Below, piece by piece: positions 1 to 8,657 of a DNA stretch of 32,785 nucleotides (position 1 is its first letter; every line of letters starts with the position of its first letter). Origin of the DNA: an uncultured Oscillospiraceae bacterium (GTDB taxonomy: Bacteria; Bacillota; Clostridia; Oscillospirales; Oscillospiraceae); assembly GCA_947600025.1 (NCBI GenBank), contig CANQFY010000015.1, positions 1-32,785 of the forward strand, written 5' to 3'. The notes beneath the pieces are model-generated. The model was given only the letters and a program-made list of their open reading frames with translations, made no database searches and was not told the origin of the DNA. A program made the translations under genes and the position numbers.

Positions 1-2
1 TG

Positions 3-200
3 GCGGCGAAAAAGCTGGCGGAGGAATTTGACCGGGATCCCGACTATTCCGCAGGCAGCCTTCGCTTCATAAGCGCGAAACAGCAGGTAGCCTTCGACAG
101 CTTAGGCAGCACCGCCGCGGAGACAGCCGCCAAAACGATAAATTCTCTGGAAAACGACTCTCTCAGCAGGATGTGGGAGGAAATCACAAATGAAGAATAA
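3..200 (+). CDS. C-terminal fragment of a protein truncated by the window edge, function unknown
   Basis: Frame 3 is open from the left edge (AAKKLAEEFDRDPDYSAGSLRFISAKQQVAFDSLG...MWEEITNEE*) and its stop at 198-200 overlaps the ATG of the next gene at 190. Confidence 0.6.
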   Translation, partial: AAKKLAEEFDRDPDYSAGSLRFISAKQQVAFDSLGSTAAETAAKTINSLENDSLSRMWEEITNEE

Positions 201-1905
201 GACCTTGCGCAGGGAATATATTTCCACGTTTTTCAGAGGGAATAAACTGGCGTATTGCGCCATGCTCCTTACTTCCATCCTGTTTAGCGTGCTGAATCTG
301 GCGGCGGCATGGCTCATTCAGCAGCTGGTCGACAATGTGTCGGGCGAGCCGGGCGCGTTGTCCATCAGTGTGCTGGCTGTACTGACCGTTGGGATGATCC
401 TCTCAATCATCCCGATCAAAGGACTTCAGTATTGGGCGCAGCCACAGTTTATGAAAAAAGCGTTGTCACAGTTCAAAAGCTTCGCGTTCCGGGAGCTGAC
501 ACGGAAGAATATCGCATCCTTTCAGAGCGAGGCCACGAGCGCATACCTCTCCGCGTTTTCAAACGATTTGACTTCCGTAGAGACAAACTATCTTGAAAAG
601 CAGTATGTTCTTGTTTTTAATACCGTCTGGGCGGCTGGCGCGGTGGTCCTGATGCTGCTGTACAGCCCGATCCTTGCCGCCATTGCCATCGGCCTGTGCG
701 CCCTTCCGCTCCTCGCCTCCATGCGGGAGGGGGCGCGTATGGAGAAGGTGGAGAAAGCCGTATCGGAGAAAAACGGCGAATTTACCGCATCTCTCAAGGA
801 CATCCTCAGCGGCTTCTCCGTAATAAAAAGCTTCTGCGCGGAGGACGCCGCCGTCAGTCTTTTGGAGCAAAGCAGCTCAGCGGTGGAGTCCGCCAAATGC
901 CGGAAGCGGAGGATCAGCGTTCTTCTCGGAATGATCGGCGGCATTGCGGGTTTTTCCGCGCAGATGGGGGCCTTCCTCGCCGGCGCGGTGCTGGCCTATC
1001 TGGGCTGGGGCATGACGCCGGGTATCCTGATTGTTTTTATGGATCTGACCGGCGCGGTGATAACCGTTGTCGAACAAATGCCGGAGCTTCTGGCAAGCCG
1101 CCGGGCCGCGCTGGCGCTGGTGGACAAAATGGCGCGGACGTTGGAGTTAAACGTCCGCGACGAGGGAAAGGATATCCCCCACTGTTTGGAAAACGGCATT
1201 TCGGTACATGATCTGTGCTTCGGCTATGAGCAGGACAAGGAGATACTGCACGACATCAATATAGATTTTAAGGCGGGAAAGAGCTATGCCATTGTCGGCA
1301 ATTCCGGCAGCGGGAAATCCACGCTTCTGAATCTGCTGATAGCGTCGCGCCATGACTATGGAGGAACCATCTGTTTTGACGGCGCGGAATTGCGGGATAT
1401 CAGCAGCAAGTCGCTCTATGAGCTGGTTTCCATAGTCGAGCAGAACGTGTTTATATTTGACGCTTCCATCCGTGACAACATTACCATGTTCCGTGATTTT
1501 CCTGCCGCGGATGTGGACAGGGCAATCGAGCTTTCAGGGCTGTCACGGCTCATAGAGGAGCGCGGCGGGGACTATCTGTGCGGCGAGAATGGCAAAAACC
1601 TGTCCGGCGGCGAGAAACAGCGCATTTCCATTGCCCGAAGCCTCCTGCGGAAATCGTCGGTTCTGCTGGCCGATGAGGTGACCGCCGCGCTTGACGCCGA
1701 GACAGCGCGGCAAGTGATGGACGATCTATTGAAATTAGATGGCGTCACGCGCATCGTCGTAACCCACGCATTAGTAGAATCGCTCCTAAAGCAGTATGAC
1801 GGCATCATTGTTCTAAAAGACGGCCATATCGTCGAATCTGGAATGTTTGATGATCTGATGGACAAGAAAGGCTATTTCTACGCGCTTTATACCGTGGCGC
1901 AATAA
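190..1905 (+). CDS. ABC transporter ATP-binding/permease protein (half exporter)
   Basis: 571 aa with N-terminal TM domain, Walker A VGNSGSGKST, signature LSGGEKQRISIAR, Walker B VLLADE, H-loop VVTHA. Confidence 0.93.
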   Translation: MKNKTLRREYISTFFRGNKLAYCAMLLTSILFSVLNLAAAWLIQQLVDNVSGEPGALSISVLAVLTVGMILSIIPIKGLQYWAQPQFMKKALSQFKSFAFRELTRKNIASFQSEATSAYLSAFSNDLTSVETNYLEKQYVLVFNTVWAAGAVVLMLLYSPILAAIAIGLCALPLLASMREGARMEKVEKAVSEKNGEFTASLKDILSGFSVIKSFCAEDAAVSLLEQSSSAVESAKCRKRRISVLLGMIGGIAGFSAQMGAFLAGAVLAYLGWGMTPGILIVFMDLTGAVITVVEQMPELLASRRAALALVDKMARTLELNVRDEGKDIPHCLENGISVHDLCFGYEQDKEILHDINIDFKAGKSYAIVGNSGSGKSTLLNLLIASRHDYGGTICFDGAELRDISSKSLYELVSIVEQNVFIFDASIRDNITMFRDFPAADVDRAIELSGLSRLIEERGGDYLCGENGKNLSGGEKQRISIARSLLRKSSVLLADEVTAALDAETARQVMDDLLKLDGVTRIVVTHALVESLLKQYDGIIVLKDGHIVESGMFDDLMDKKGYFYALYTVAQ

Positions 1906-1978
1906 AAAAGGATTTAAAAACGCGCGGTAAGAATGGGCGCGGCAGCAGGCGGAAATGGATACCAAACGGTAATTTCCG

Positions 1979-3328
1979 CTATTCCTTCCCCATTTTTCTC
2001 CAAAGGGGCACAAACAGGAGGATGCCCGCCAGCATGGCGCCGCAGTCGGCGATGGGCGTCGCCCAGGCGATGGCGTTGGCGCCCGCCAAGGCGTCCAAAA
2101 GAAACATGAAGGGCACGTCCAGCCCGCCTTTCCGCAGCATGGACAGCACCAGCGGTTTTCCCTTCTGCCCCACGGACTGGAAAATGGAGATAATGACCGT
2201 GGTAATGGCCGTGAACGGTCCTGTGATGCAGATGATCCGCTGGAACATGCTGCCGTAGCGCACGGTTTCGGCGTCGTCGATGAACGCCCGCACCAAAGGA
2301 CCCGCGCAGGTGAACAGCAGGATCGCCCCCACCGTTGTGACGGCCAGGCTCAAAATCAGCGTCACCTTGATGGCGGAGCGCATGCGCTTGATATTTTTCG
2401 CGGAGTAGTTATAGCCGATCAGCGGGATCACGCCCTGGGAAAGGCCGTTGGCAATGGCGAAGCCCAGCATATCGATCTTCTTGGCGATGCCGATCCCCGC
2501 CACCGCCGCGTTGGAATAGTGGACCAGGAGCTTATTCAGGGTAATGTTGGAGAAAATCCCCATCAGGTTCATGATCGCGCTGGGCAGCCCCACCATCAGC
2601 ACCTCTTTGGGGATGCCGCCCGAGACGGAATAATATTTTGGATTAAGAGTAAGATGGAATTTGCCGCGTTTTACCAGGATCAGAATCACAAAATACAGCG
2701 TGGCGATCAAGTTGGAGAGCATGGTGGCGATGGCCGCGCCGGTAATTTCCAAATGGAATCCAAAAATAAATACCGGGTCTAACAGAATATTCAGCACCCC
2801 GCCCAGCGCCACGCCGAAGCTGGCCTGGCCGGAATAGCCCTCCGCCCGGACCAGGTGCGCCAGGGCGGCGTTCAGCACGGTTGGCACCGCGCCCACGGTC
2901 AGCGTCCAGAAAAGATAGCTGGCGCAGAAATCATATGTAAGTTCGTCCGTGCCGACAGCGGGCAAAACCACCCCGCGCAGCGCGAAAATGGCAAGCCCGT
3001 ACACAAGCGCCACGGCGGCGGCTGTCCAAACGCAAAACGCCGAGGTTTTCCGGGCCTTTTCTGTGTCTCCCAGTCCCAAACTCCGGGAGATGAGACTGGC
3101 GCCCCCGATGCCGAAGAGATTTGCCATGCCCGTCGTCAGCAAGAACAGCGGCAGACATAAGGAGGCGGCGGCCACCTGATTTGGGTCATTCAGCTGCCCG
3201 ATAAAAAAGGTATCCGCCATATTGTAGATCACGGTGATGATTTGGCTGATCACCGTGGGGACGACCAGCGCGATCACCGCCCGGGTCACCGGTGTTTTTT
3301 CAAAAAGCTCCGTCTTGTCTGTTTTCAT
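1979..3328 (-). CDS. MATE family efflux transporter
   Basis: 449 aa; MATE-like N-terminus (PVTRAVIALVVPTVISQIITVIYNMADTFFIGQL) and about 12 hydrophobic segments; start overlaps the upstream TetR stop by ATGA. Confidence 0.93.
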   Translation of the reverse strand: MKTDKTELFEKTPVTRAVIALVVPTVISQIITVIYNMADTFFIGQLNDPNQVAAASLCLPLFLLTTGMANLFGIGGASLISRSLGLGDTEKARKTSAFCVWTAAAVALVYGLAIFALRGVVLPAVGTDELTYDFCASYLFWTLTVGAVPTVLNAALAHLVRAEGYSGQASFGVALGGVLNILLDPVFIFGFHLEITGAAIATMLSNLIATLYFVILILVKRGKFHLTLNPKYYSVSGGIPKEVLMVGLPSAIMNLMGIFSNITLNKLLVHYSNAAVAGIGIAKKIDMLGFAIANGLSQGVIPLIGYNYSAKNIKRMRSAIKVTLILSLAVTTVGAILLFTCAGPLVRAFIDDAETVRYGSMFQRIICITGPFTAITTVIISIFQSVGQKGKPLVLSMLRKGGLDVPFMFLLDALAGANAIAWATPIADCGAMLAGILLFVPLWRKMGKE

Positions 3329-3906
3329 GCCTGCGCCTCTTTTTCTGAATTTTCCAGCAACAAAATAAAGCCTCGAACCGCCATTCGGTAGCTTTCCTCA
3401 ACATCGACCGGATATTGCCGGAAGCAGCCGGCCTCCTCCTGAGAGATAAAGCCGTGCAGGATGCTGCGAAAGACCCGCTGCAGGTGCATCATCTGCTCCC
3501 TGGTCAGGCGGTAACCAGCCATCGCCGTCATGATGGGTTCCACAATGTCAAAGCCGGCCCGGTGGATCGCGTCATTTTTCACCATGGGCAGGGAGAGAAT
3601 GACCTTGTAGAGCTCCGGACGCTCTTTGCCAAAATGATAATAAGCGTCCGCCAGGGATTCAATGGCCTCTGAACGTTCCTTTCCGGCAATGGCGCCCAGC
3701 TGTGCCTTCTTCAGTTCCGAAATCGCGTAGTATCCGATCTCGGTGTAAAGCTCATCCATGTTTCGGATGTGGTTATATAAAGAAGCCGCTTTAACATGGA
3801 GCCTGCTTGCCAGCTCCCGCAGGGAAAAGCTGTGCAGCCCCTCCGATTCGATCATCTTGATAGCGGCGTCAATGATGCCCGCGCGGGTCAAACCTTGTCG
3901 AGCCAT
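3325..3906 (-). CDS. TetR/AcrR family transcriptional regulator
   Basis: 193 aa; N-terminal HTH (GIIDAAIKMIESEGLHSFSLRELASRLHVKAASLYNHIRNMDEL) typical of TetR; likely TetR C-terminal (WHG-type) domain. Confidence 0.92.
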   Translation of the reverse strand: MARQGLTRAGIIDAAIKMIESEGLHSFSLRELASRLHVKAASLYNHIRNMDELYTEIGYYAISELKKAQLGAIAGKERSEAIESLADAYYHFGKERPELYKVILSLPMVKNDAIHRAGFDIVEPIMTAMAGYRLTREQMMHLQRVFRSILHGFISQEEAGCFRQYPVDVEESYRMAVRGFILLLENSEKEAQA

Positions 3907-3920
3907 CGTTCCCTCCTTGG

Positions 3921-3969
3921 TAAACTAACAGTGTTAGTATATTGTACAACAACGCCTTCCGTTTGTCAA
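3921..3969 (-). promoter_or_regulatory. Promoter and TetR-type operator of the tetR-MATE operon
   Basis: Minus strand TTGACA (3964-3969) N17 TACAAT (3941-3946). Perfect palindrome ACTAACA-G-TGTTAGT (3924-3938) lies just downstream of the -10. Confidence 0.85.
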
Positions 3970-4082
3970 GAAACAGGCATGGCGAAACGGGGTCATGTTG
4001 CACATAATTCGAACGCATAGGGCACTGATGCCTTGACACTACTTTGTGTCCCCCCCCCCGCCGGAGAGCCGGGCATAAAAAA

Positions 4083-4122
4083 GCAGCTCCTCTTGCCACA
4101 GGAAGTGGGCAGGAGCCTAAAA
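4083..4122 (-). terminator. Possible rho-independent terminator, second of a tandem after the permease
   Basis: Stem GCTCCT (4086-4091)/AGGAGC (4111-4116) with further internal pairing; minus strand runs into TTTTTT. Confidence 0.5.
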
Positions 4123-4129
4123 GGTAAAA

Positions 4130-4160
4130 TTCCCTCCCCGGTGGAAGGCCGGGGGGGGAA
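4130..4160 (-). terminator. Rho-independent terminator of the permease gene
   Basis: Minus strand TTCCCCCCCCGG-loop-CCGGGGAGGGAA (one mismatch) followed by TTTT, about 20 nt after the stop codon. Confidence 0.75.
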
Positions 4161-4179
4161 ATCTTTTTAGCCTCAAATT

Positions 4180-5628
4180 TTACATGGTCACGGTGACAAA
4201 CTTCAGAATGAACAGCGCCGCGATAATGGTCACGGGAATGTCCTTCTTGGTGTACTTGCCGGCGCAGAGTGTGATCACCACATAGGCGATAGCGCCGATG
4301 CCGATGCCGTTGGAGATGGAGTAGGTCAGGGGCATCATGACCAGGGCCAGGAATGCGGGAACAGCGCTGCGCATATCGTGCATATCCACGCTGGCGAAGC
4401 CCCGGAGCATCAGCACGCCCACATAGATCAGGGCGGGGGCTGCGGCGCAGGAGGGCACCAGAGAGGCCAGGGGGCTCAGGAACAGGCAGACGCCGAAGCA
4501 GATGGCCACCACTAGGGAGGTCAGGCCGGTGCGGCCGCCGGCGGCCACGCCGGAGGCGGATTCCACAAAGGTGGTGCAGGTGGAGGTGCCGCAGACCGCG
4601 CCCACCACGGTGGCGATGGAGTCGCTGGTCATGCACTGGTTGACGTTGATGGGGTCGCCGTTCTCATCCAGCATATTGGCCTGAGAGGCGGCGCCATAGA
4701 GGGTGCCGATGGTGTCGAACATATCCACCAGGCAGAAGGTAACGATCAGCATGATGGCGGAGAAGATGCCGCCGATGGCGGGACCGGTGAAGGCCTCCAC
4801 CCACGCCTCGGGATGGAACACACCGGTGATACCGATGGTGCCGAAGTCCTTGAAGCTCTGGCCGATCTGGCCCATGTCAAAGGAGGGCGCGGTGCCGGAG
4901 GTGAGGTAGTACAGCACGGTGGTGGCTACGATGCTGATCAGCACGGAGCCCTTGACCTTATAATGCTCCAGAACAGCAATGATCAGCAGGCCCAGCAGGG
5001 CCAGCAGGGCGGGCAAGGCCACGGCCACAAACTGGCCGCTGGCAATGGCGCCGTGGATATCCACAAACTGCAGGAAGGTGTAGGGATTGTCCTGCAAAAT
5101 ACCGGCGTTCTTGAAGCCGATAAAGGCAATAAACAGGCCGATGCCGGCGGGGATGGCCTTCTTCAGGCAATCGGGCAGGGCCTTGGCGATCTTGGACCGC
5201 AATCCGGAAAGGGACAGCGCCATAAAGATGATGCCGGACACCAAAATAATGACCAGACCGGACTGGTAGCCGGCGACTGCGCCCTCTGCCGTCACGCTGC
5301 CGTCCTCCCCAAAGGCCAGCCGGGGCAGGATGAAGCACACGAAGAAGAAGGAGTTGAGGCCCATGCCGCAGGCCTGGGCGAAGGGCATTTTGGCGTAGAG
5401 CGACATCAGCAGCGTACCGATGACCGCCACCAGGATCGACGCGACGTACACAGAATTCCAAATCTGCTGCAACGCCGGGTCCGCTCCCTGGTAGAAGCTG
5501 ACGATCTGGTTCGGGTTGGTGACCACAATGTACGCCATCGCGAAAAAGGTCGTCAGACCCGCGATGATCTCGGTGCGCACGTTGGAGCCCCGTTCCGAAA
5601 TTTTGAAGAATTTGTCCAAGATTTTCAC
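4180..5628 (-). CDS. NCS2 family purine permease (guanine/hypoxanthine/adenine, AzgA/PbuG-like)
   Basis: Core ILDKFFKISERGSNVRTEIIAGLTTFFAMAYIVVTNPNQIV and STCTTFVESASGVAAGGRTGLTSL match the AzgA-like pattern. The listed 735 aa ORF is an upstream over-extension. Real start is probably GTG 5628 or TTG 5619. Confidence 0.9.
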   Translation of the reverse strand: MKILDKFFKISERGSNVRTEIIAGLTTFFAMAYIVVTNPNQIVSFYQGADPALQQIWNSVYVASILVAVIGTLLMSLYAKMPFAQACGMGLNSFFFVCFILPRLAFGEDGSVTAEGAVAGYQSGLVIILVSGIIFMALSLSGLRSKIAKALPDCLKKAIPAGIGLFIAFIGFKNAGILQDNPYTFLQFVDIHGAIASGQFVAVALPALLALLGLLIIAVLEHYKVKGSVLISIVATTVLYYLTSGTAPSFDMGQIGQSFKDFGTIGITGVFHPEAWVEAFTGPAIGGIFSAIMLIVTFCLVDMFDTIGTLYGAASQANMLDENGDPINVNQCMTSDSIATVVGAVCGTSTCTTFVESASGVAAGGRTGLTSLVVAICFGVCLFLSPLASLVPSCAAAPALIYVGVLMLRGFASVDMHDMRSAVPAFLALVMMPLTYSISNGIGIGAIAYVVITLCAGKYTKKDIPVTIIAALFILKFVTVTM

Positions 5629-5649
5629 GCTCCCAGTACAAAATTTTTT

Positions 5650-5672
5650 GGGGTCCGGGTGCGCCGGACCCC
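5650..5672 (-). other. GC-rich 5' UTR stem-loop at the predicted TSS of the permease mRNA
   Basis: Minus strand GGGGTCCGGcgcaCCCGGACCCC starts about 6-7 nt downstream of the TATACT -10 box. Confidence 0.7.
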
Positions 5673-5678
5673 AATAGA

Positions 5679-5707
5679 AGTATACAACGCGCGGCCGCAA
5701 ATTGCAA
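5679..5707 (-). promoter_or_regulatory. sigma-A type promoter of the purine permease
   Basis: Minus strand TTGCAA (5702-5707) N17 TATACT (5679-5684). Confidence 0.8.
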
Positions 5708-5822
5708 GAGAGAATGGGATTTTCTGTCATATTTTGTTCATAATAGCCGGAGGCAGTCCCTTCCCTCCCCCATTTTTCGGCACATTGCGCCCCATTCCTG
5801 CCCCGGGAGCGGTGGGAAAAGG

Positions 5823-7475
5823 CTATTTGCTTTTTTCCCGCTTGCTGGCGGCCAGGATCACCCCGGCCAGGAGCAAAAGGGTGACAGGAGTGGCGGCCAT
5901 GGCGACTGGGCTGGTGGTGAAGTAGCCGATCAGTCCGGCGATCAGATATCCCACGGCGCACACAGCGGCGCAGGTCATGGCATAGGGCAACTGGGTGGAG
6001 ACGTGGTTGACGTGATTGCAGTGGGCTCCGGCGGAGGCCATGATGGTGGTGTCGGAAATGGGCGAGCAATGGTCCCCACACACCGCCCCGGACAAGCAGG
6101 CGGCAATGGCAATGACCAGCATCTCCTCCGAATCGGCAAAGACGTTGCACACGATGGGGATCAAAATGGAGAAGGTGCCCCAGCTGGTGCCGGTGGAGAA
6201 GGCCAGGAATACCGCCACCACAAAAATAATGGCGGGCAGGAAGATCTGGAAAGCCCCGGCGGAGGCATCCACCAGATCGTGGATGTAGACGTCCGCCCCC
6301 AGAAGGCCGGTCATGCCGGACAGATTCCAGGCCATGATGAGAATGATCATGGGGGCGCACATGGAGCGGAAGCCGGCGGCGAAGCACTCCATAAATTCAG
6401 AGAGGGACAGCACGCCCCGCCACAGGTACAGGAAGAAGGTGAACACAATGGCAACCAAACTGCCGAAAACCAGGCCCATGGCGGAATTGGAGTCTGCGAA
6501 AGCGTCGATGAATCCCACGCCGTCAAAAAATCCACCGGTGTAGACAATGCCGATGATGCAGGCAGCGATCAGCACTACCACCGGCAGGACCAGATCGATC
6601 ACGGCCCCCTTTTCGGAGGGGGTCTCGTTGTCCGCGTCGGCGTAGGGCCGGTCCGGCGTGGTGAACAGGTCCCCAGAAAGGGCGTTTTTCTCGTGGGTCT
6701 TCATGGGTCCATAGTCTAGGCGCAAGGTAACGATCAGGAGCATCATCAGGATGGTCCCCAGGGAATAGAGGTTGTAGGGGATCGTCCGCAGGAACATTTC
6801 AAAGCCGTTGATCCCGGAGCCCTCCGGGACGGAATAGGTGACCGCCGCCGCCCAGCTGGAAATGGGAGCGATGATGCAGATGGGGGCGGCAGTGGCGTCG
6901 ATCAGGTAGGCCAGCTTGGCCCGGGAGACCCCGTGCCGGTCCGTCACCGGCCGGATGACGGAGCCAACTGTCATGCAGTTGAAGCCGTCGTCCACAAAGA
7001 TCAGCACCCCCAGCAAAATGGTGGCCAGCTGAGCGCCCACCCGGGATTTGATGTGCTTGGAGGCCCAGCGCCCGAAGGCCGCGGAGCCCCCGGCCTTGTT
7101 CATCAGGGCCACCATGGTCCCCAGCAGCACCACAAAGACCAGAATGCTGGAATTCTGCACGGTGGCGATATTGGTGACGAAGCCGCCGCTCTCGCTGTAC
7201 AAAATGGTGTTCAGGGCCAGCTCCAGATTCCCACGGGCGTAGAGCAGGCCGCCGATCAGGATGCCGAGAAACAGGGAAAAATAGACCTCCTTCGTGATCA
7301 GCGCCAGGGCAATGGCCGTCACCGGCGGCAGCAGCGCCCAGGCGGTCTGGAAGCCGAAGGGCCGGTACCCCTCCCCCACCTCGGCCGGCGTGCGGAAGGA
7401 CACAATGACAAGGGCCGCGATGGCAATCAGCGCCAGGATCAGCAGCCCGCAGCGAATAGCCTTGGATCTTTGCAT
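5823..7475 (-). CDS. Na+/H+ antiporter NhaC family protein
   Basis: 550 aa polytopic protein; segments GSVIRPVTDRHGVSRAKLAYLIDATAAPICIIAPISSWAA and SLSGAVCGDHCSPISDTTIMASAGAHCNHVNHVSTQLPYA are characteristic of the NhaC family. Confidence 0.92.
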   Translation of the reverse strand: MQRSKAIRCGLLILALIAIAALVIVSFRTPAEVGEGYRPFGFQTAWALLPPVTAIALALITKEVYFSLFLGILIGGLLYARGNLELALNTILYSESGGFVTNIATVQNSSILVFVVLLGTMVALMNKAGGSAAFGRWASKHIKSRVGAQLATILLGVLIFVDDGFNCMTVGSVIRPVTDRHGVSRAKLAYLIDATAAPICIIAPISSWAAAVTYSVPEGSGINGFEMFLRTIPYNLYSLGTILMMLLIVTLRLDYGPMKTHEKNALSGDLFTTPDRPYADADNETPSEKGAVIDLVLPVVVLIAACIIGIVYTGGFFDGVGFIDAFADSNSAMGLVFGSLVAIVFTFFLYLWRGVLSLSEFMECFAAGFRSMCAPMIILIMAWNLSGMTGLLGADVYIHDLVDASAGAFQIFLPAIIFVVAVFLAFSTGTSWGTFSILIPIVCNVFADSEEMLVIAIAACLSGAVCGDHCSPISDTTIMASAGAHCNHVNHVSTQLPYAMTCAAVCAVGYLIAGLIGYFTTSPVAMAATPVTLLLLAGVILAASKREKSK

Positions 7476-7508
7476 GGACTGTCCTCCTTAAAGGGATTTG
7501 CTATCTTT

Positions 7509-7537
7509 ATTATAAGGCGTCGGCTCCCATTCGTCAA
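7509..7537 (-). promoter_or_regulatory. Promoter of the NhaC family gene
   Basis: Minus strand TTGACG N17 TATAAT. Confidence 0.8.
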
Positions 7538-7620
7538 TCCTTAGTTTCTTCCCCCCTCGCGATTCCATGATATGCCGCCGGGAGCCCCAAAAGCACAAAA
7601 TAAACCCACTCCGGCAATGG

Positions 7621-8472
7621 TCAGAGGGGATATTCATACTCAAACGCGGCTCGGTCGGTGATGAAGTCAAACACCGTCTTCCCGCCGATTTCAAACCGAT
7701 AGGCGCCCTTGCAGGCGGCGCTTTCGTGGATCGTCCTTGCCATTTTTCCGTTCACCGGCGCATGCAGCGGATGGGACTTCTTCTCGATCAGTCGTGCGGT
7801 AAAACGCCTGTCGCCCTGCTGGATCGTGACCTCTTGATTGCCGATTTTGACGGCCCGCGCGCCCAGGTAGGTGGCCAGCCGGTACTCCTGACCGTTCCAC
7901 AAAATCACGCCGATAATGCCCGTAAAGCGCAGTCCAAGCATGGGAATGTCCGCCGCGCTCAGCATCAGGCAGCCGCCTTCAAAGTGGCACTGTGTCCAAA
8001 GATATTCCTTTGGAAAGGAACAGCCCCGATCGCCCTCGATATATCCGGAAGCGTTGTCAAAGCGGAAAATCTCACCGTTTACGTTGATCTCTCCCGTGAC
8101 GGAATGTTTCATACTGACAACGCTGTGGCGGCACTCCAGGAACGGAACGTACTGAAACGGGCCCATAATATCGTAGCGGATCGGGGTAAGAGGTCCGAAA
8201 CGCACTTCTCCCGCGGCGGTGCAGGAACCGTTTTTCAGATGGAACCGGATGCCGCTCGCGTCAAAAGTATTTCCGCCCACACGCACACCGAAGCCTTTTT
8301 TCGTCTCCTGATATGCCTCATAGGGAAAATTGAATTGCCATACGCCGCTTTCGGTGATCAGCTGAACGGATGACGAAAGAACCTTCCCGGATCGCAGCGA
8401 CGCGGGAATCACCGCCAACGTCTGAAGGTCGCTCTGGCATTTCAAATACCACCCGCGAAAAGAATCCATCAT
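7621..8472 (-). CDS. Tocopherol-cyclase-like family protein
   Basis: 283 aa; FRGWYLKCQSDLQTLAVIPASL N-terminus, SMKHSVTGEINVNGEIFRFDNASGYIEGDRGCSFPKEYLWTQCHF, and W-rich beta pattern resemble the bacterial tocopherol-cyclase-like family (PF14249). Recognised from memory. Confidence 0.75.
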   Translation of the reverse strand: MMDSFRGWYLKCQSDLQTLAVIPASLRSGKVLSSSVQLITESGVWQFNFPYEAYQETKKGFGVRVGGNTFDASGIRFHLKNGSCTAAGEVRFGPLTPIRYDIMGPFQYVPFLECRHSVVSMKHSVTGEINVNGEIFRFDNASGYIEGDRGCSFPKEYLWTQCHFEGGCLMLSAADIPMLGLRFTGIIGVILWNGQEYRLATYLGARAVKIGNQEVTIQQGDRRFTARLIEKKSHPLHAPVNGKMARTIHESAACKGAYRFEIGGKTVFDFITDRAAFEYEYPL

Positions 8473-8521
8473 ATCACCCCAAATCAGTTTGGGCGGAAAA
8501 AAGTGGGATTATACATACAAA

Positions 8522-8555
8522 CATCCCCCTCCGACCACGGGGCCGGAGGGGGATG
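8522..8555 (-). terminator. Strong hairpin downstream of ppdK, probable terminator
   Basis: 12-bp perfect stem CATCCCCCTCCG/CGGAGGGGGATG. Minus strand continues TTTGTATG, so the U-tract is weak. Confidence 0.6.
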
Positions 8556-8657
8556 AACTTTGGAAAAATAGATTGGAATACCCTGAAAGCGGAATGTCCC
8601 GTGGCTGGCAGACAAAGCGCGCGGATACACCCTCGCGCCCTCAGCCGTTGGGGAGAA

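Noticed and set aside
1949-1979. GCGGAAAT...ATTTCCGC inverted repeat between convergent ABC and MATE genes
   Set aside because: Could be a terminator, but the loop is long (15 nt) and there is no T-run; not confident enough to annotate.
4353-4643. Arg-rich 96-aa plus-strand ORF
   Set aside because: Antisense to the permease; extreme Arg/Pro content from GC-rich reverse frame.
5629-6387. N-terminal 250 residues of the 735-aa permease ORF
   Set aside because: Arg/His-rich out-of-frame reading over the NhaC gene; the promoter at 5679-5707 and the family N-terminus place the true start at about 5619-5628.
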